A stretch of DNA of 64,000 nucleotides from Polytrichum commune (lineage: Eukaryota; Streptophyta; Polytrichopsida; Polytrichales; Polytrichaceae): contig OX485803.1 of NCBI GenBank assembly GCA_950295325.1, forward strand, positions 45,025,554 to 45,089,553, read 5' to 3'. Position numbers and translations under genes: made by a program. The first letter of the stretch is position 1; every line of letters starts with the position of its first letter. Below the pieces are notes generated by a model. That model worked only from the letters and a program-made list of their open reading frames with translations. It was not told the DNA's origin and did not search any database. Shown here one piece after another: positions 49,039-59,870 of this stretch.

Positions 49039-50390
49039 TTGGGTGCAAGCATGGTAAAGACTTGGTATTGGATAGCTCTTGAACCTTGCCTAGTGTTAAG
49101 TGAAAGTGATCGTACAAAGCCAAACAATTTCTGATGACAAAAAAATTCCAAGAAAAGTCTACATATTTTAGAAGATGGTGCAAGTGTTGTGCAAGTAGGT
49201 GATATTGAACAAGCAAATGTCTAAAATTTGTTTTAAATGAGATAAAATTACATAAAATTAATGGTTTCCTACAAAGTTTTGTGATGACGCCCTAAAATAC
49301 ATTATGAATTCAAGGAATATGAAGAAAAAAAATTCCAACTTCAAAATACTTAAGGTCATGAAATCTACATTCAAAATCACAATCCAACATTAGCTTTTGA
49401 GCATCACTTTTGATGATAAGTATTGAAGATCTCAACTTGATATTCTAAATTTAAGTATTTAACACAACAATAGAGGTCATCATGGGAAAAAAAATCCAAT
49501 TTAAATAACATTTTGCTACTACTTTTATGCCTTTTGATGATAGATTCATTTAATACACGTTTTTATCAATTCTTATCATATGATAATAGTCCTCAATGAC
49601 TACTTTGTCCATTCTTTTTAGGGTTTGCATTTGGTTTCTAGATCATACCCATGAGGGTCTTGAAGTGTTGAGGGTCCCTTGAGATTTGCTCTCCATATTA
49701 AAGTTAAGTGACTATGATACTGTATTCATAACATTCTTCAGCTACATGGTTGTGTTCCTATATTTAGCATTTGACATGCGTCTGGGTGCAAGCATGGTGA
49801 GTGGACCAAAAAAATGCTCTAGTATACTAAAACCATCATTTTTTGTCAAATACCTAAAATTAGTAGAAAATCATTACTTAAATTGGAATTTTCTTTATGA
49901 TGACCTCTATTGTTGTGTTGAATGTTCAAATGTAGAAGATCAAGTTGAGATCTTCAATACTTAGCATCAAAAGTGATGTTCAAAAGCAAATGGTTGAGTA
50001 TGGTTCTGGACATAGATTTCACGACCTTAATTATTTTGAAGTTGGAAATTCTTTTAAATTCCTTGAATTCATTATCTACATGAGGGCATCATCACAAAAC
50101 TTTATAAAAAAACATCTATTTAATGTGATTTTATCATATTTAAAAAAAAGACAATCATTTGTTCAATATCACCTATATGGACACCACTTGCACTATCTTC
50201 TAAAATATGAACACTTTTCTTGGAATTTTTTTGGTCATCATAAATTGCTTGGCTTTGTAGATCAATATGTTTTAAAAATGTCTATGATTTTTTTCTTCAC
50301 AAAATTCAAAGTTATTATATAGTTTTGAATCACTTTCATTGAATAGTAGGCATGGATCATGAGTTGTCCACTTTACCGTGCTTGCACCCG
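49039..50390. mobile_element. Inverted pair of GGGTGCAAGCATGG-family elements
   Basis: GGGTGCAAGCATGG occurs at 49039 and again at 49785. The complementary end, GTGCTTGCACCC, lies at about 50379-50390. The block at 49137-49490 (TTCCAAGAAAAGTCTACATA, GTGCAAGTAGGTGATATTGA, ACACAACAATAGAGGTCATC) returns in reverse complement at 49890-50265. The region is thus either two adjacent elements head to head or one element with arms of about 370 bp. No transposase is seen. Confidence 0.55.
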
Positions 50391-51100
50391 TCTCTATTAT
50401 CTTACCTTCATGGGAAGAAACTTAAAAATTAGGATGAAATTGATGCCGGTACGAGTAATGAATGATGCCAGTATGAATAATATGAATATTGTGAAATAAT
50501 GTCAGTATTTCAATGACTGTGCTACTATGAATAATATTATCATGGAATAATACTAGGATGAACAATGTTTCTTGTGAATATTCACCGGGATCAATAGTGA
50601 TTTTTGCGCGTAGTGTGGGGAGTATAACTCCACCAAAATTTCCAAGTTCAACCCGAATGTATGTATAGTAAATGGATATTCTTACTATTTTTAAGGGTCC
50701 AAAAAACATAATTAACATATTCCAGGGTCATGGCTGAATAGTGTTGTGTTTGTTTGTCATGCTCCAAATGAAAAAACATTCAATGACTTTCTCATTGAAA
50801 AGTGAGAGTAGACTTTATGTGTAGGTCTATTTAATTCATGATTTATAATTTTTATACTTTGTGAATTAAAAATATTAACATAAATACATGAGTCCCTTTT
50901 CTAGCATATCGTTAGTATATATATATATAAGTTTTTCTCTGCAATCTCTCATATATAAGGGGGTTTAATTTCATAGTGACCCATGCACATCATTTAGGTT
51001 TCCAATGAAGAGTCCACTCCCGCGGTGTTTGTATAAGAACCACAATATAGAAACAATCCTTGTGTTTTGATACTGTGGTAAAATGACATATTTTAAATAG
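50391..51100. other. AT-rich intergenic sequence
   Basis: No supported features apart from a short TA run near 50921-50930. Confidence 0.5.
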
Positions 51101-54100
51101 TGTGGAATGTTGATATATGAGCGTGAGTTGATAAATTGCACATATGAGTGTAGAAGGGAACACTATATTCTATTGAAAAGGTATGAATCATATCCAAGCG
51201 AAATCTTTCTTACGTTGTTAGGTCGAGTAGCTAATATGTAGAGGGCCACGTAGGTCCAATCGGATAGCCATGTAGATTTATTAACTAGTGACATAGCTTG
51301 CCTTGTTACGTTGCTTCTTCTTGAAGATTCTAGAATTATGGTCTTCCTGCTCTTCCTGGTCGTCTCGGGCCTTCGGTAGTCTATTGAAGTGTGCGCGTCT
51401 GAACAACCATAGCGGTATTTCTTGATTATCTTTTCGACAGGTTCTCCAGGCAAGAACATGAATACATAACACGGTGAAAAGATAATTAGATATAGTGTTT
51501 TGCAGGAAGAGCAACATATCACAATTCTTCCAGATATATACGCAGATCCACCTCCGATCCACCTTCTTCCAGCTCCTTTCCCAGCTTCTCAATGCAAGAA
51601 AATTGGAGTTGGACCTCATATGAATTATGTGCACTAGAACTGTATTTCAATACTTCGAATTGAGATTATTATCCAATAGATAATAATCCTGTACAACTGA
51701 TTTCGCAGGAATTACGTATCTAGACAGACCTATCAGGACTGGGCCGGGGAGGAGGGAAAACTGACCAGGATGAAGCAAACATTACTGATGTATTCCGCAA
51801 ACGTTAAGTTTCTCTGAAGTCTGTTTGTCCGTGTGGTCAACCGTCATCCTAATACTATCACAATTGGGAAACTAGAGGAGCTGCGTGGTTCGATAACAAG
51901 TTGTACAACATGCAGTTGAAGCCTGCAATATTTCACAAAATCTACAGATGGCATGGCTGAGACTGTTGATCAGAAGATCCATCGAAAGTATCTTCAACTT
52001 TGTGGTGCACCGACAAGCATCAAAAGGAAATCGACCTCAACGTGTAGTAGTTTGTGCGACATCTCTTAATTCGGTATTGGTAAATAACGGACGGCGGCCT
52101 TCCATTGGTGTCTGTTCAACTTTCTCCGGGTGCATTATTCACAAAGTGCACGAGCGTCGAGAATACTTCTAGCTGCGTCCATAGAACCTTGAGTAAGCTA
52201 ACTATCCCTGATCCGGAGAATTAAAAGAACAATCAAACAATAGTCAGTACAGAAAACTATCTATAGGTATGCTGTCTCCAGGAAATCATTCTCAACAAGC
52301 AATTCTTGAAAGGTTAGAACCTCATATCTCGAAAGCTATGTTTGAAACCAATTACGTGTCGAAGTCGTCGTCGTCATCATCTCATCATCATCCATGATAC
52401 GGTTTTCTCTTCTGGTGTATGTTGCAGATCCTTCTTTTGCTGAGTGAAGCAATGGAAGCATCTCTATATGTTTGCTTGGTGAAGCAAATGAAGAATCTGC
52501 AACATAGACTAGAGGAAGACAACCAGAGTAGCAAGCGGTACGAGGAGTTCAATCTTCGCAGCGATGTTCTAAATGCCTATAGACAGGTGACAATGACAAT
52601 AATTCATCTACTCTTAGGCAGGGTGAAATGTCGCTCTTCCAAACGCTATATGTATCCTTTTAACATGAACGCCAGACGACTTGCAGAGCCAATGATAAAG
52701 TCTATCGGAGGCGCTACCGATCAAGTCCTGGATATTCTACACGAGTGCAGGGAGTGCAGAACCCGATCATTCGCTAGTTCTTCTACATAGGACCCTGCTG
52801 TGAGAGGGCAAGGCGTTCATCATCTCCGTTCACGTGAAGGCCTGAATCGAGATGATTACACAGATGAACACCAAGCTCCCAAGGGTCGTATTTAAAGACC
52901 ACATGGCGTGCAGTGGGAGAGGGGAAAGTTTTTCTTACTTAGTTTTCTCCCCGTTTTCTCATTACGGCAACTCCTGCAGAGAGGATAATTCAAGCTGGTC
53001 AGAGCCGCAATGGTTCGTATTCTATGTCCACGCGACACGTCCCGAGACTTGGTCAGGCTCCCGTAAAAGGCCTGTCGTCATCACCTCTTCCTGAAGCGTG
53101 TCAGCATATTTTCTGTAATTCTTACACTTCGAAGGAAGAGAATCTTCACAAGCAACCATTCTTCATATAATATTATTCACTCGCCTAGTACCGTAAGACT
53201 AAGTATCATTTTTACACAACTTATTAGTTGCTGAATCCTGGTCCCTAGGGTTTGTTTCTTCACCTCATCTTTCCCTTTGTCATGATCAGTAGCACTGTCA
53301 ACTTAATCACGTGCTTGCACAGTGCTTCCAAACTTCCAATTTGAGTGGCCTTTCGAGTCCGCGGCATCCTCAACTACGTAATGACAATAAGCAGGCAGTA
53401 TCTGTTTTTTTCTTCCTGTTTTCTGGTGACAAATCTATGTAAATTAAACCTTCTCCACGTATTTCTAAAAAGCACACAACTGTGATCATCACCAAGATCG
53501 ATATCCAAGCAGGCTGTGAAGGTTGAGCCTCCACCGCGTCTCCTTTGAATGTTTCACGTCAACTCAGAGGAGAGGTGGCCCCTTCGCATTGTTATTCCGT
53601 AGTGGAAAGAATGTACCGAAATTTTCTGAGTACACGCAAGATCTCACCGTACCTTTGACTCCATTTTACTTAAGACATCTTCAATGCAAACTTTTCCTAA
53701 TTGCATGGACCGCTTGTCCGAGTTACTGGTACAAACTTTACCAACCCTTGCTGATGCTGTTGGATTATTAGAACCTGGAAACTAGCAGTAGATCCGGTGG
53801 TAATATTTGGGTGGATGCATGTGTAAACGCGTGCGAAATGTAATTGTCTCAGTGCAAAGCCTGTTTAGTGCATTTCGTCAGATTATCCTGGACTCAACGA
53901 CAGGAGCAAGTGGGTGATGTAATTGTAACATGACCGAAATAGCGGAAGGATCTTCGAATACCAGAAACTATAATAATGAAGACTGGCGGAAACATTCCCC
54001 AGGCACGACAAGAACAGATGTTGGGTGCATCATGACTCATGATGCATGCATATACAAGTCTTGTTTTTATGTTATTCACTCTATATACGCCTCTCTTTTT

Positions 54101-54270
54101 ATAGGCTTACTAAGTAGAGGCCGGCCTTACCTTTTTAATTAAAGCAGCCTGCCTCTCAACCCTTTGTTAGAACCTTTAAGGTTGAGGCCGTTATTTGCTT
54201 TGAACATGTGCAGATATGTTCCTGTGCCATTGCCCAATTATTTGTTTGGCCACGGGAGTGCTAGGGCAGC
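51100..54270. other. Gene-like but unassigned region
   Basis: Base composition is less AT-biased than the flanks, and several short open frames read as plausible protein on both strands. On the minus strand near 51500-51620 one frame reads FSCIEKLGKELEEGGSEVDL before a stop. On the plus strand 52428-52586 reads as an exon (below). I could not join these into a gene model or recognise a family. The region may be a decayed gene, a fast-evolving gene or a long non-coding transcript. Confidence 0.35.
52428..52790 (+). CDS. Possible exon of an unrecognised protein
   Basis: A TGTTGCAG acceptor is followed by 120 codons of open frame, beginning ILLLLSEAMEASLYVCLVKQ and containing a charged helical stretch (NLQHRLEEDNQSSKRYEEFN). 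It could end at the GT donor at 52587 or run to the stop at 52788-52790. No compatible upstream exon was found: the nearest candidate donor, near 52311, gives a stop in the needed frame. This is a weak call, kept because the residue mix is unlike random AT-rich sequence. Confidence 0.2.
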   Translation: MLLLLSEAMEASLYVCLVKQMKNLQHRLEEDNQSSKRYEEFNLRSDVLNAYRQVTMTIIHLLLGRVKCRSSKRYMYPFNMNARRLAEPMIKSIGGATDQVLDILHECRECRTRSFASSST

Positions 54271-54273
54271 TGA

Positions 54274-54806
54274 TGCCCCCTTCCCACTTGACTTTAGTTA
54301 AGACCCAAAGTATTTCCTAAAAACCGGGTAAAGCTCCCTCGGTTATAGCGGAGGCATCCGACTATCCCAATGCACCTACAAGAACTTGCTCCGGAGATTT
54401 TCAAGTAGGTTTTAGTTAAGTAGCTTTCACACATGTTCATAGTTTTATCTACCAAGCAATGAATGTTGGGTAGTTTTTGTCCCATCCCCAAATGCCTTTT
54501 ACTACTCACCTATCTTACCATCGGTTTTTGTTAATGAAGCTCCTCGTGCCCTCATAGCTAAGACTAAAAAGCAACCAATCACAAGGGTGGGAGGCGACAC
54601 TTTTAAAGTTCCTATATTCTTGCCTTATGTTTAGGTACCGATGGGAGGGTCGGTGGTTGAGGCTTAAAACCTCCACTTTTAAGCCATGCCACATCATTTG
54701 CCACCTAGGCTCGGCACTAAAAAGAGCCGTATGTGTGAACCCTAGATAACTAAAACCGCTTTTAGACTAAAACTACTTCTAACTAATGTCAGGTGGGAAT
54801 GCCCCA
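54274..54806. mobile_element. MITE of family M1, inverted orientation
   Basis: It starts TGCCCCCTTCCCACTTGACT and ends GTCAGGTGGGAATGCCCCA, with TGA flanking both sides (54271-54273 and 54807-54809). The body is the reverse complement of the copy at 15888-16407. The 533-bp length is close to the 520-bp standard. Confidence 0.75.
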
Positions 54807-54950
54807 TGAGGAATGTTATGTTTCATTGCCACATAACATACAAGGTCACTGGAACCACAATAAAGAAAATGGGGCAACTCTCTAGGTGCATACTAGGCTG
54901 GAACAAGACAACTCTAATGCGCCCTTCCCACCTGACTTTAGCTAAGCCTA

Positions 54951-56074
54951 CGGGGCAGTTTACACTATGGACCATGAAGTCGTCCCACGTAAGAGGCCTA
55001 TTTTGCGTGGGACGACTTCATGGGACGACTTCCATGGTCCGAATTACTAAAATATTAGTTTTCATGGTTCATGGGCCCTTCACTAGGTGTAAACCGAATG
55101 TGGACCATGAAGAATGACCATGCACCAAAAAGTGGAGGTGCTGATTTTTTTAATACATGCCCAAAAAGGGCAATTTTGAAAAAAAATTAAGTTTGATCAT
55201 TCCTTGTCTTCTCTTGGGCTTCACTTCTTGTTAAATGTGTCGAAGACGTGGCTTGCAAATCTTCTCAACAATTTTTTTTAAATAAAATAAATGAGCAATT
55301 TAATTTGTACATGCTCAAATGTAATTTACATGTGACATGTACCTTGTGTTGTCACTACACTAAATAGGATATTTAGTGTTTGATTATATTTAATGTTGTT
55401 ACCACCCTACCTTGCTCAACACTAATTTTCAATTCTTTGATAATTAATGTTAGAAGATTTCCCATTGCACTTCTTTTGACTACCCTGATCTACAATCACT
55501 AAACCACTACAGATTTTTTTTTTGCAACTGCATTTTGTAAGCATATTGGGGTGTGTAATATACTGTTGGAAAGGTATTTTCAAGACCTTTCCAACGGTAT
55601 ATTACAAGCCCCAAAATTCCAAACATTACATTTGGTAGACCAAAAAAACAAATCTGCACTTGAATTCTTGAGTTCTAGATGTCCCGCATTGTTTGGTGAA
55701 ACACGTGTGAGCCGGTTTAAGGGGTAGGGCAAGGTACTAAGGTAGTGTTGGTATGTCTCATGGGCTATGGTATAATTAAGGCTCTTAAAAGGTAGATTCA
55801 TTAAAAATTTATTGAAATGGTATTTCTCTGACATGGGCCCTTGCCTTTTCCTACCAAACCACCTCTCTTGCCTCTCTCAACGTAAAACCCGTTGGACCAT
55901 GTCAGTGCATTTATTAGGCCTTAAAATTTATATTTTGGGGACCTCGATCTCCATGGTCCCTCTGCCATTTTTTCCTTAGTGTAAACCAAAGTTGTCCCGG
56001 GAGAACTTCAACAGCCAATCAGCTGCCTTGCAGAGCCCTGGTCCAACTTCATGGTCCATAGTGTAAACCGCCCC
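54951..56074. mobile_element. 1.12-kb element inserted into the split M1 MITE
   Basis: The ends GGGGCAGTTTACACTATGGA and TCCATAGTGTAAACCGCCCC are an inverted pair, with complementarity running on through CCATGAAGT/ACTTCATGG. Inside are further inverted CGTCCCACG/CGTGGGACG blocks (54990-55018) and, at 55355-55450, an inverted copy of the ACACTAAATA dispersed repeat. No transposase. The insertion point lies between GCCTA and AAAAG of the outer MITE. Confidence 0.7.
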
Positions 56075-56288
56075 TAAAAGTTGGTTCTAACAACCCGGCC
56101 TTCACACCATTGACATTATTTAGTGCCGAGCCTAGTTGGCAAATGATGTGGCATAGCTTAAAAGTGGAGGTTTTAAGCCTCAAGCACCGACCCTCCCAGG
56201 CTCCCATCGGTACCTAAACATGAGGCAAGAATATAGGACTTTTAAAAATGTCGCCTCCCGTCCTTGTGATTGGTTGCTTTTAGTCTTA

Positions 56289-56808
56289 TGCCCCCTCTCC
56301 ACCTGACTTCAGCGAGCTTAAAAGTTGGTTCTAAAAACACGGCCTCCACACCATCGACATTATCTAGTGTCGAGCCTAGTTGGCAAATGATGTGGCATGA
56401 CTTAAAAGTGGAGGTTTTAAGCCCCAAGCACCGAACCTCCCATCGGTACCTAGACATGAGGCAAGAATATAGAACTTTTAAAAGGATCGCCTCCTGTCCT
56501 TGTGATTGGTTGCTTTTGAGTCTTAGCTATGAGGGCACGAGGAGCTCCATTAACAAAAACCGATGGTAAGATAGATGAGTAGTAAGGGATTTGGGGATGG
56601 GACAAAAACTATCCAACATTCATTGCTTGGTAGATAAAACCATGAACATGTGTGAAAGCTACTTAACTAAAACCTACTCAAAAATCTTCTGAGCAAGTTC
56701 TTGTAGGTGCATTGGGATAGCCGGTTGCCTCCCCTATAACCGAGGGAGCTTTACCCAAGTTTTAGGAAAGACCTTGGTTATTTGGTAAAGTCAGGTGGGA
56801 AGGGGGCA
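56289..56808. mobile_element. 520-bp MITE of family M1 inserted inside another M1 copy
   Basis: It starts TGCCCCCTCTCCACCTGACT and ends GTCAGGTGGGAAGGGGGCA, with TTA at 56286-56288 and 56809-56811. It sits within the CTTAGCTATGAGG site of an older copy of the same family. Its length equals the copy at 15888-16407. Confidence 0.85.
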
Positions 56809-57094
56809 TTAGCTATGAGGGCACGAGGAGCTCCATTAAAAAAAACCGATGATAAGATAGGTGAGTAGTAAGGCATTTGGGGACGGGACAAAAACTACCC
56901 AACATTCATTGCTTGATAAATAAAACAATGAACATGTGTGAAAGCTACTTAACTAAAACCTACTTGAAAATCTCCGGAGGAAGTTCTTGTAGGTGCATTG
57001 GGATAGCTGGATGTCTCCGCTATAACCGAGGGAGCTTTACCCGGTTTTTAGGAAATACTTTGAGTCTTAGCTAAAGTCAGGTGGGAAGGGGGCA

Positions 57095-58711
57095 TGAGAT
57101 AGGTCAACAAATTGTAATACTCCTAGTAAAGCATGATTAATTCCAAGCCAACATAAGGGGTTTTAAGGTGGCAAGAATTTGTAGAATCAGATCTATGAGA
57201 GAGGAGGACATTGTCGAATTTGTTGAGGACATTGTTGTAAAGGGGAGGAAGTCTTCTTTACGTGCTTTAGGACTTTCTTCCACATAATTCTAGGATAGTC
57301 AAGGAGACATTGCTAGATAGTTTGCATCGCCTTCTTAACATTCCCTCTATGTGAAGATGTAGATGGAGATAACAAGAGAGGACCTTCGCAAAGCCAATGC
57401 CACACAAGTATGGCTTTAGATATAAAAATAAGGCCCTCGGCCTTTTGCATTATGGGAATAAGGACTTGGTCCATTTTGCATAATTTTTCCTTTATCAAGC
57501 ACAAGTAAATTCAACCAAGTTCTTCTAAGGCATTTATGTCATCTAGGATTAAAGATGACATGATGCCACCTAACAATGGAAAGTCTTGTCCTCACCGAGG
57601 ATTTGAAACTATGGATTACGCATATCCATGGTGGTACATCTACCTTCATCTTAGTTGAGACAGAGGAGGTGAAACGCAAGGTCCTTATGAATATGGAGGA
57701 GTTCTAGTCAAGTGAAGGGAACAAAAAGCTTGTAGAGAATTTTATTGGGATCTTCACCTAGAACTGTAGCCTTAAACAACCACATGGTATATAGTCCTAC
57801 CTCTTTAATATGACACATTTGGGAAACGAGAAAGCCGTTGTATTATTGAGGTGTCACATATTCAATACTATGACAAATTGGACCTTGTTGTCATAATAAC
57901 GAGGTATTTCATGAAAACACACATTAGATATTTTCCCACATATATATAAAAAAAAATTCTTTCAAATGTCTTTACAAATATGCAAATTTCTCTCATGAAA
58001 TCTATGTGGACTTGAAGAAGGAATCAATAGTCTACCTGATGTTGCCACTTCAAGTTAGCAACAAAGATCTTATTGAACTTCTCTGATATGGCATGCACTT
58101 TCATTACATTCGCAAGATTAAACTCTAATGGGTTGTCCATCACAAACATAGCTAACAATTGAGCATGATGTTGGCAACAACCAATTTCTCAATAAGTGGA
58201 GGTTTCTCATCAACATCTGAAGAGATCCAAGGGCCCTGCATTAAGGTCAAAACTAGGTGGCTTTATTCTCTGTCCCAAGGCTTTCCAACAATATCCAATA
58301 TCAAAAGCAATATCATAATTATTGAGTTCAAAATGCTTGAAAACAAACTGTGCACCTAGATTTAGGGTTTCGGTGAAAAACCAATGCAAAAGGAACATAA
58401 GCTAATGAGTCTCTTGATTAAGATGAGATAGAGAACCTAGTTCCCTTAGTTCCCATGTTTTAACATCATTTTACATTAATTAGTCTTTTATCTACATTTC
58501 GTACATGAAAGGTACATAAATTTAATATGAACTACGTACTTAAACATGGATGGAGCCCACCATCTATACATTTATCACCCTCTATAATATGACATTTTGG
58601 AGGGTCCAAGAATGTTTTTTTAGCAATGTCACAATTGTATTATAAAAATATATTTCAACTATAAAGTTTGGTTACAAAATTTGTGTCATTATATCAAGGT
58701 TGTCGTATTAT
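57095..58711. other. AT-rich intergenic sequence
   Basis: No supported gene. Open frames do not exceed about 66 codons and none is recognised. Confidence 0.5.
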
Positions 58712-58714
58712 TGA

Positions 58715-59247
58715 GGGCCGCTTTACACTTAGAGGCCGGGCCAATTCGTTGTGTAAGAGGCTTGAAATCCTCATTTGTGATTGGTCAAAAGGCTCAAATC
58801 GGCCCCAACCCCTTTACATCTAGAGGCCGGGCCGATTTGGTGGTATGATTTTTTAAATTAAAAAATGTATGTTATGACACGGCCCGAGCTCGTTGAATTG
58901 GGTGCACCCAAAATGGAAGGCCAATTCTTGGCCTAGAGGCCAATGTCATATTCCACTAAAAAAATCTTCTTAAATAAAGTATAATTTTTTAAAGTGAACT
59001 AGATCCATTGGATTATGTGGAATCTAAAGGCTCTATCTTAGATTATGCTACATCCGTTGGATTAGGCTAATTTTTTTGAATAAGCTTGGCTTCTTGGCCC
59101 GAGGACCTTTACATATGGGAAAATTGGCCCCCGGTATAATCTTATTATAATGTGTAGTAGAGGCCGGCCTCCAACCCAAAAAAGGCTAAAATTTTGTGCA
59201 ATCGGCCTCAAGGAAAATTGGCCCGGCCTCTAGGTGTAAAGCGGCCC
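58715..59247. mobile_element. 533-bp MITE with near-perfect 32-bp terminal inverted repeats
   Basis: The left end GGGCCGCTTTACACTTAGAG continues GCCGGGCCAATT. The right end, reverse-complemented, is GGGCCGCTTTACACCTAGAG with the same continuation, a single mismatch in 32. TGA flanks both sides (58712-58714 and 59248-59250). The left arm motif recurs internally near 58809 (TTTACATCTAGAGGCCGGGC). No transposase. Confidence 0.88.
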
Positions 59248-59250
59248 TGA

Positions 59251-59824
59251 GTGTTGTATTAAAGAGGTAGCCTGTAAGTTGAGAATTTCAGTGATGTCAG
59301 AGTCTGAGGATATTTGGTCAATCCTGAGAACTTCAATTCCATATACGTCGTTTCAATATATAAGTTAGCAGCAGCAGTTTCAATGATTTGTAGGTCCCAA
59401 ACAAAGAAGTTTGACTTGGCTGACATAAAGCAGGTTATGAGCTTTTGTGATATTAATCTTGCCCAATGAGTTCTGCTTTTCCGGCTGTCATCTGAGTTTA
59501 ATGTATATTGGAGGCACAGCTAGCTGCTACTACACTGCCTCTGCAAGTTAGTGTGTGTTACTATTCAGAGTTACGCAGTGCTATATTTATTTATCAAGAA
59601 CATAATATTTTATCAAGGAAAGTTTAATCTATGAACAACCTATTGAACTTTTGTTAGTAAAAATTGAACTTATGAGTAAGTCGTGATTGTATTGCATAAC
59701 TCCAAATAATAACACATACTAATTGGGATAGTCGATATAGTAGGTGAGTTGTTTCTAGAGCAAAAAAACAAAGAGTAAATTAGGAATTCTCGCACTTCGA
59801 GATGCTTGGACTATTTCTATAGCG

Positions 59825-59870
<46 letters not shown>

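Larger units (their letters stand above)
54918..57094. mobile_element. MITE of family M1 split by two other insertions
   Basis: The left end TGCGCCCTTCCCACCTGACT, followed by TTAGCTAAGCCTA, stops at 54950. The family sequence resumes with AAAAGTTGGTTCT at 56076 and runs to 56288. It resumes again at 56809 with TTAGCTATGAGGGC and ends AAGTCAGGTGGGAAGGGGGCA at 57094. Joined without the insertions, these three pieces make one ordinary copy of about 520 bp. Confidence 0.75.
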
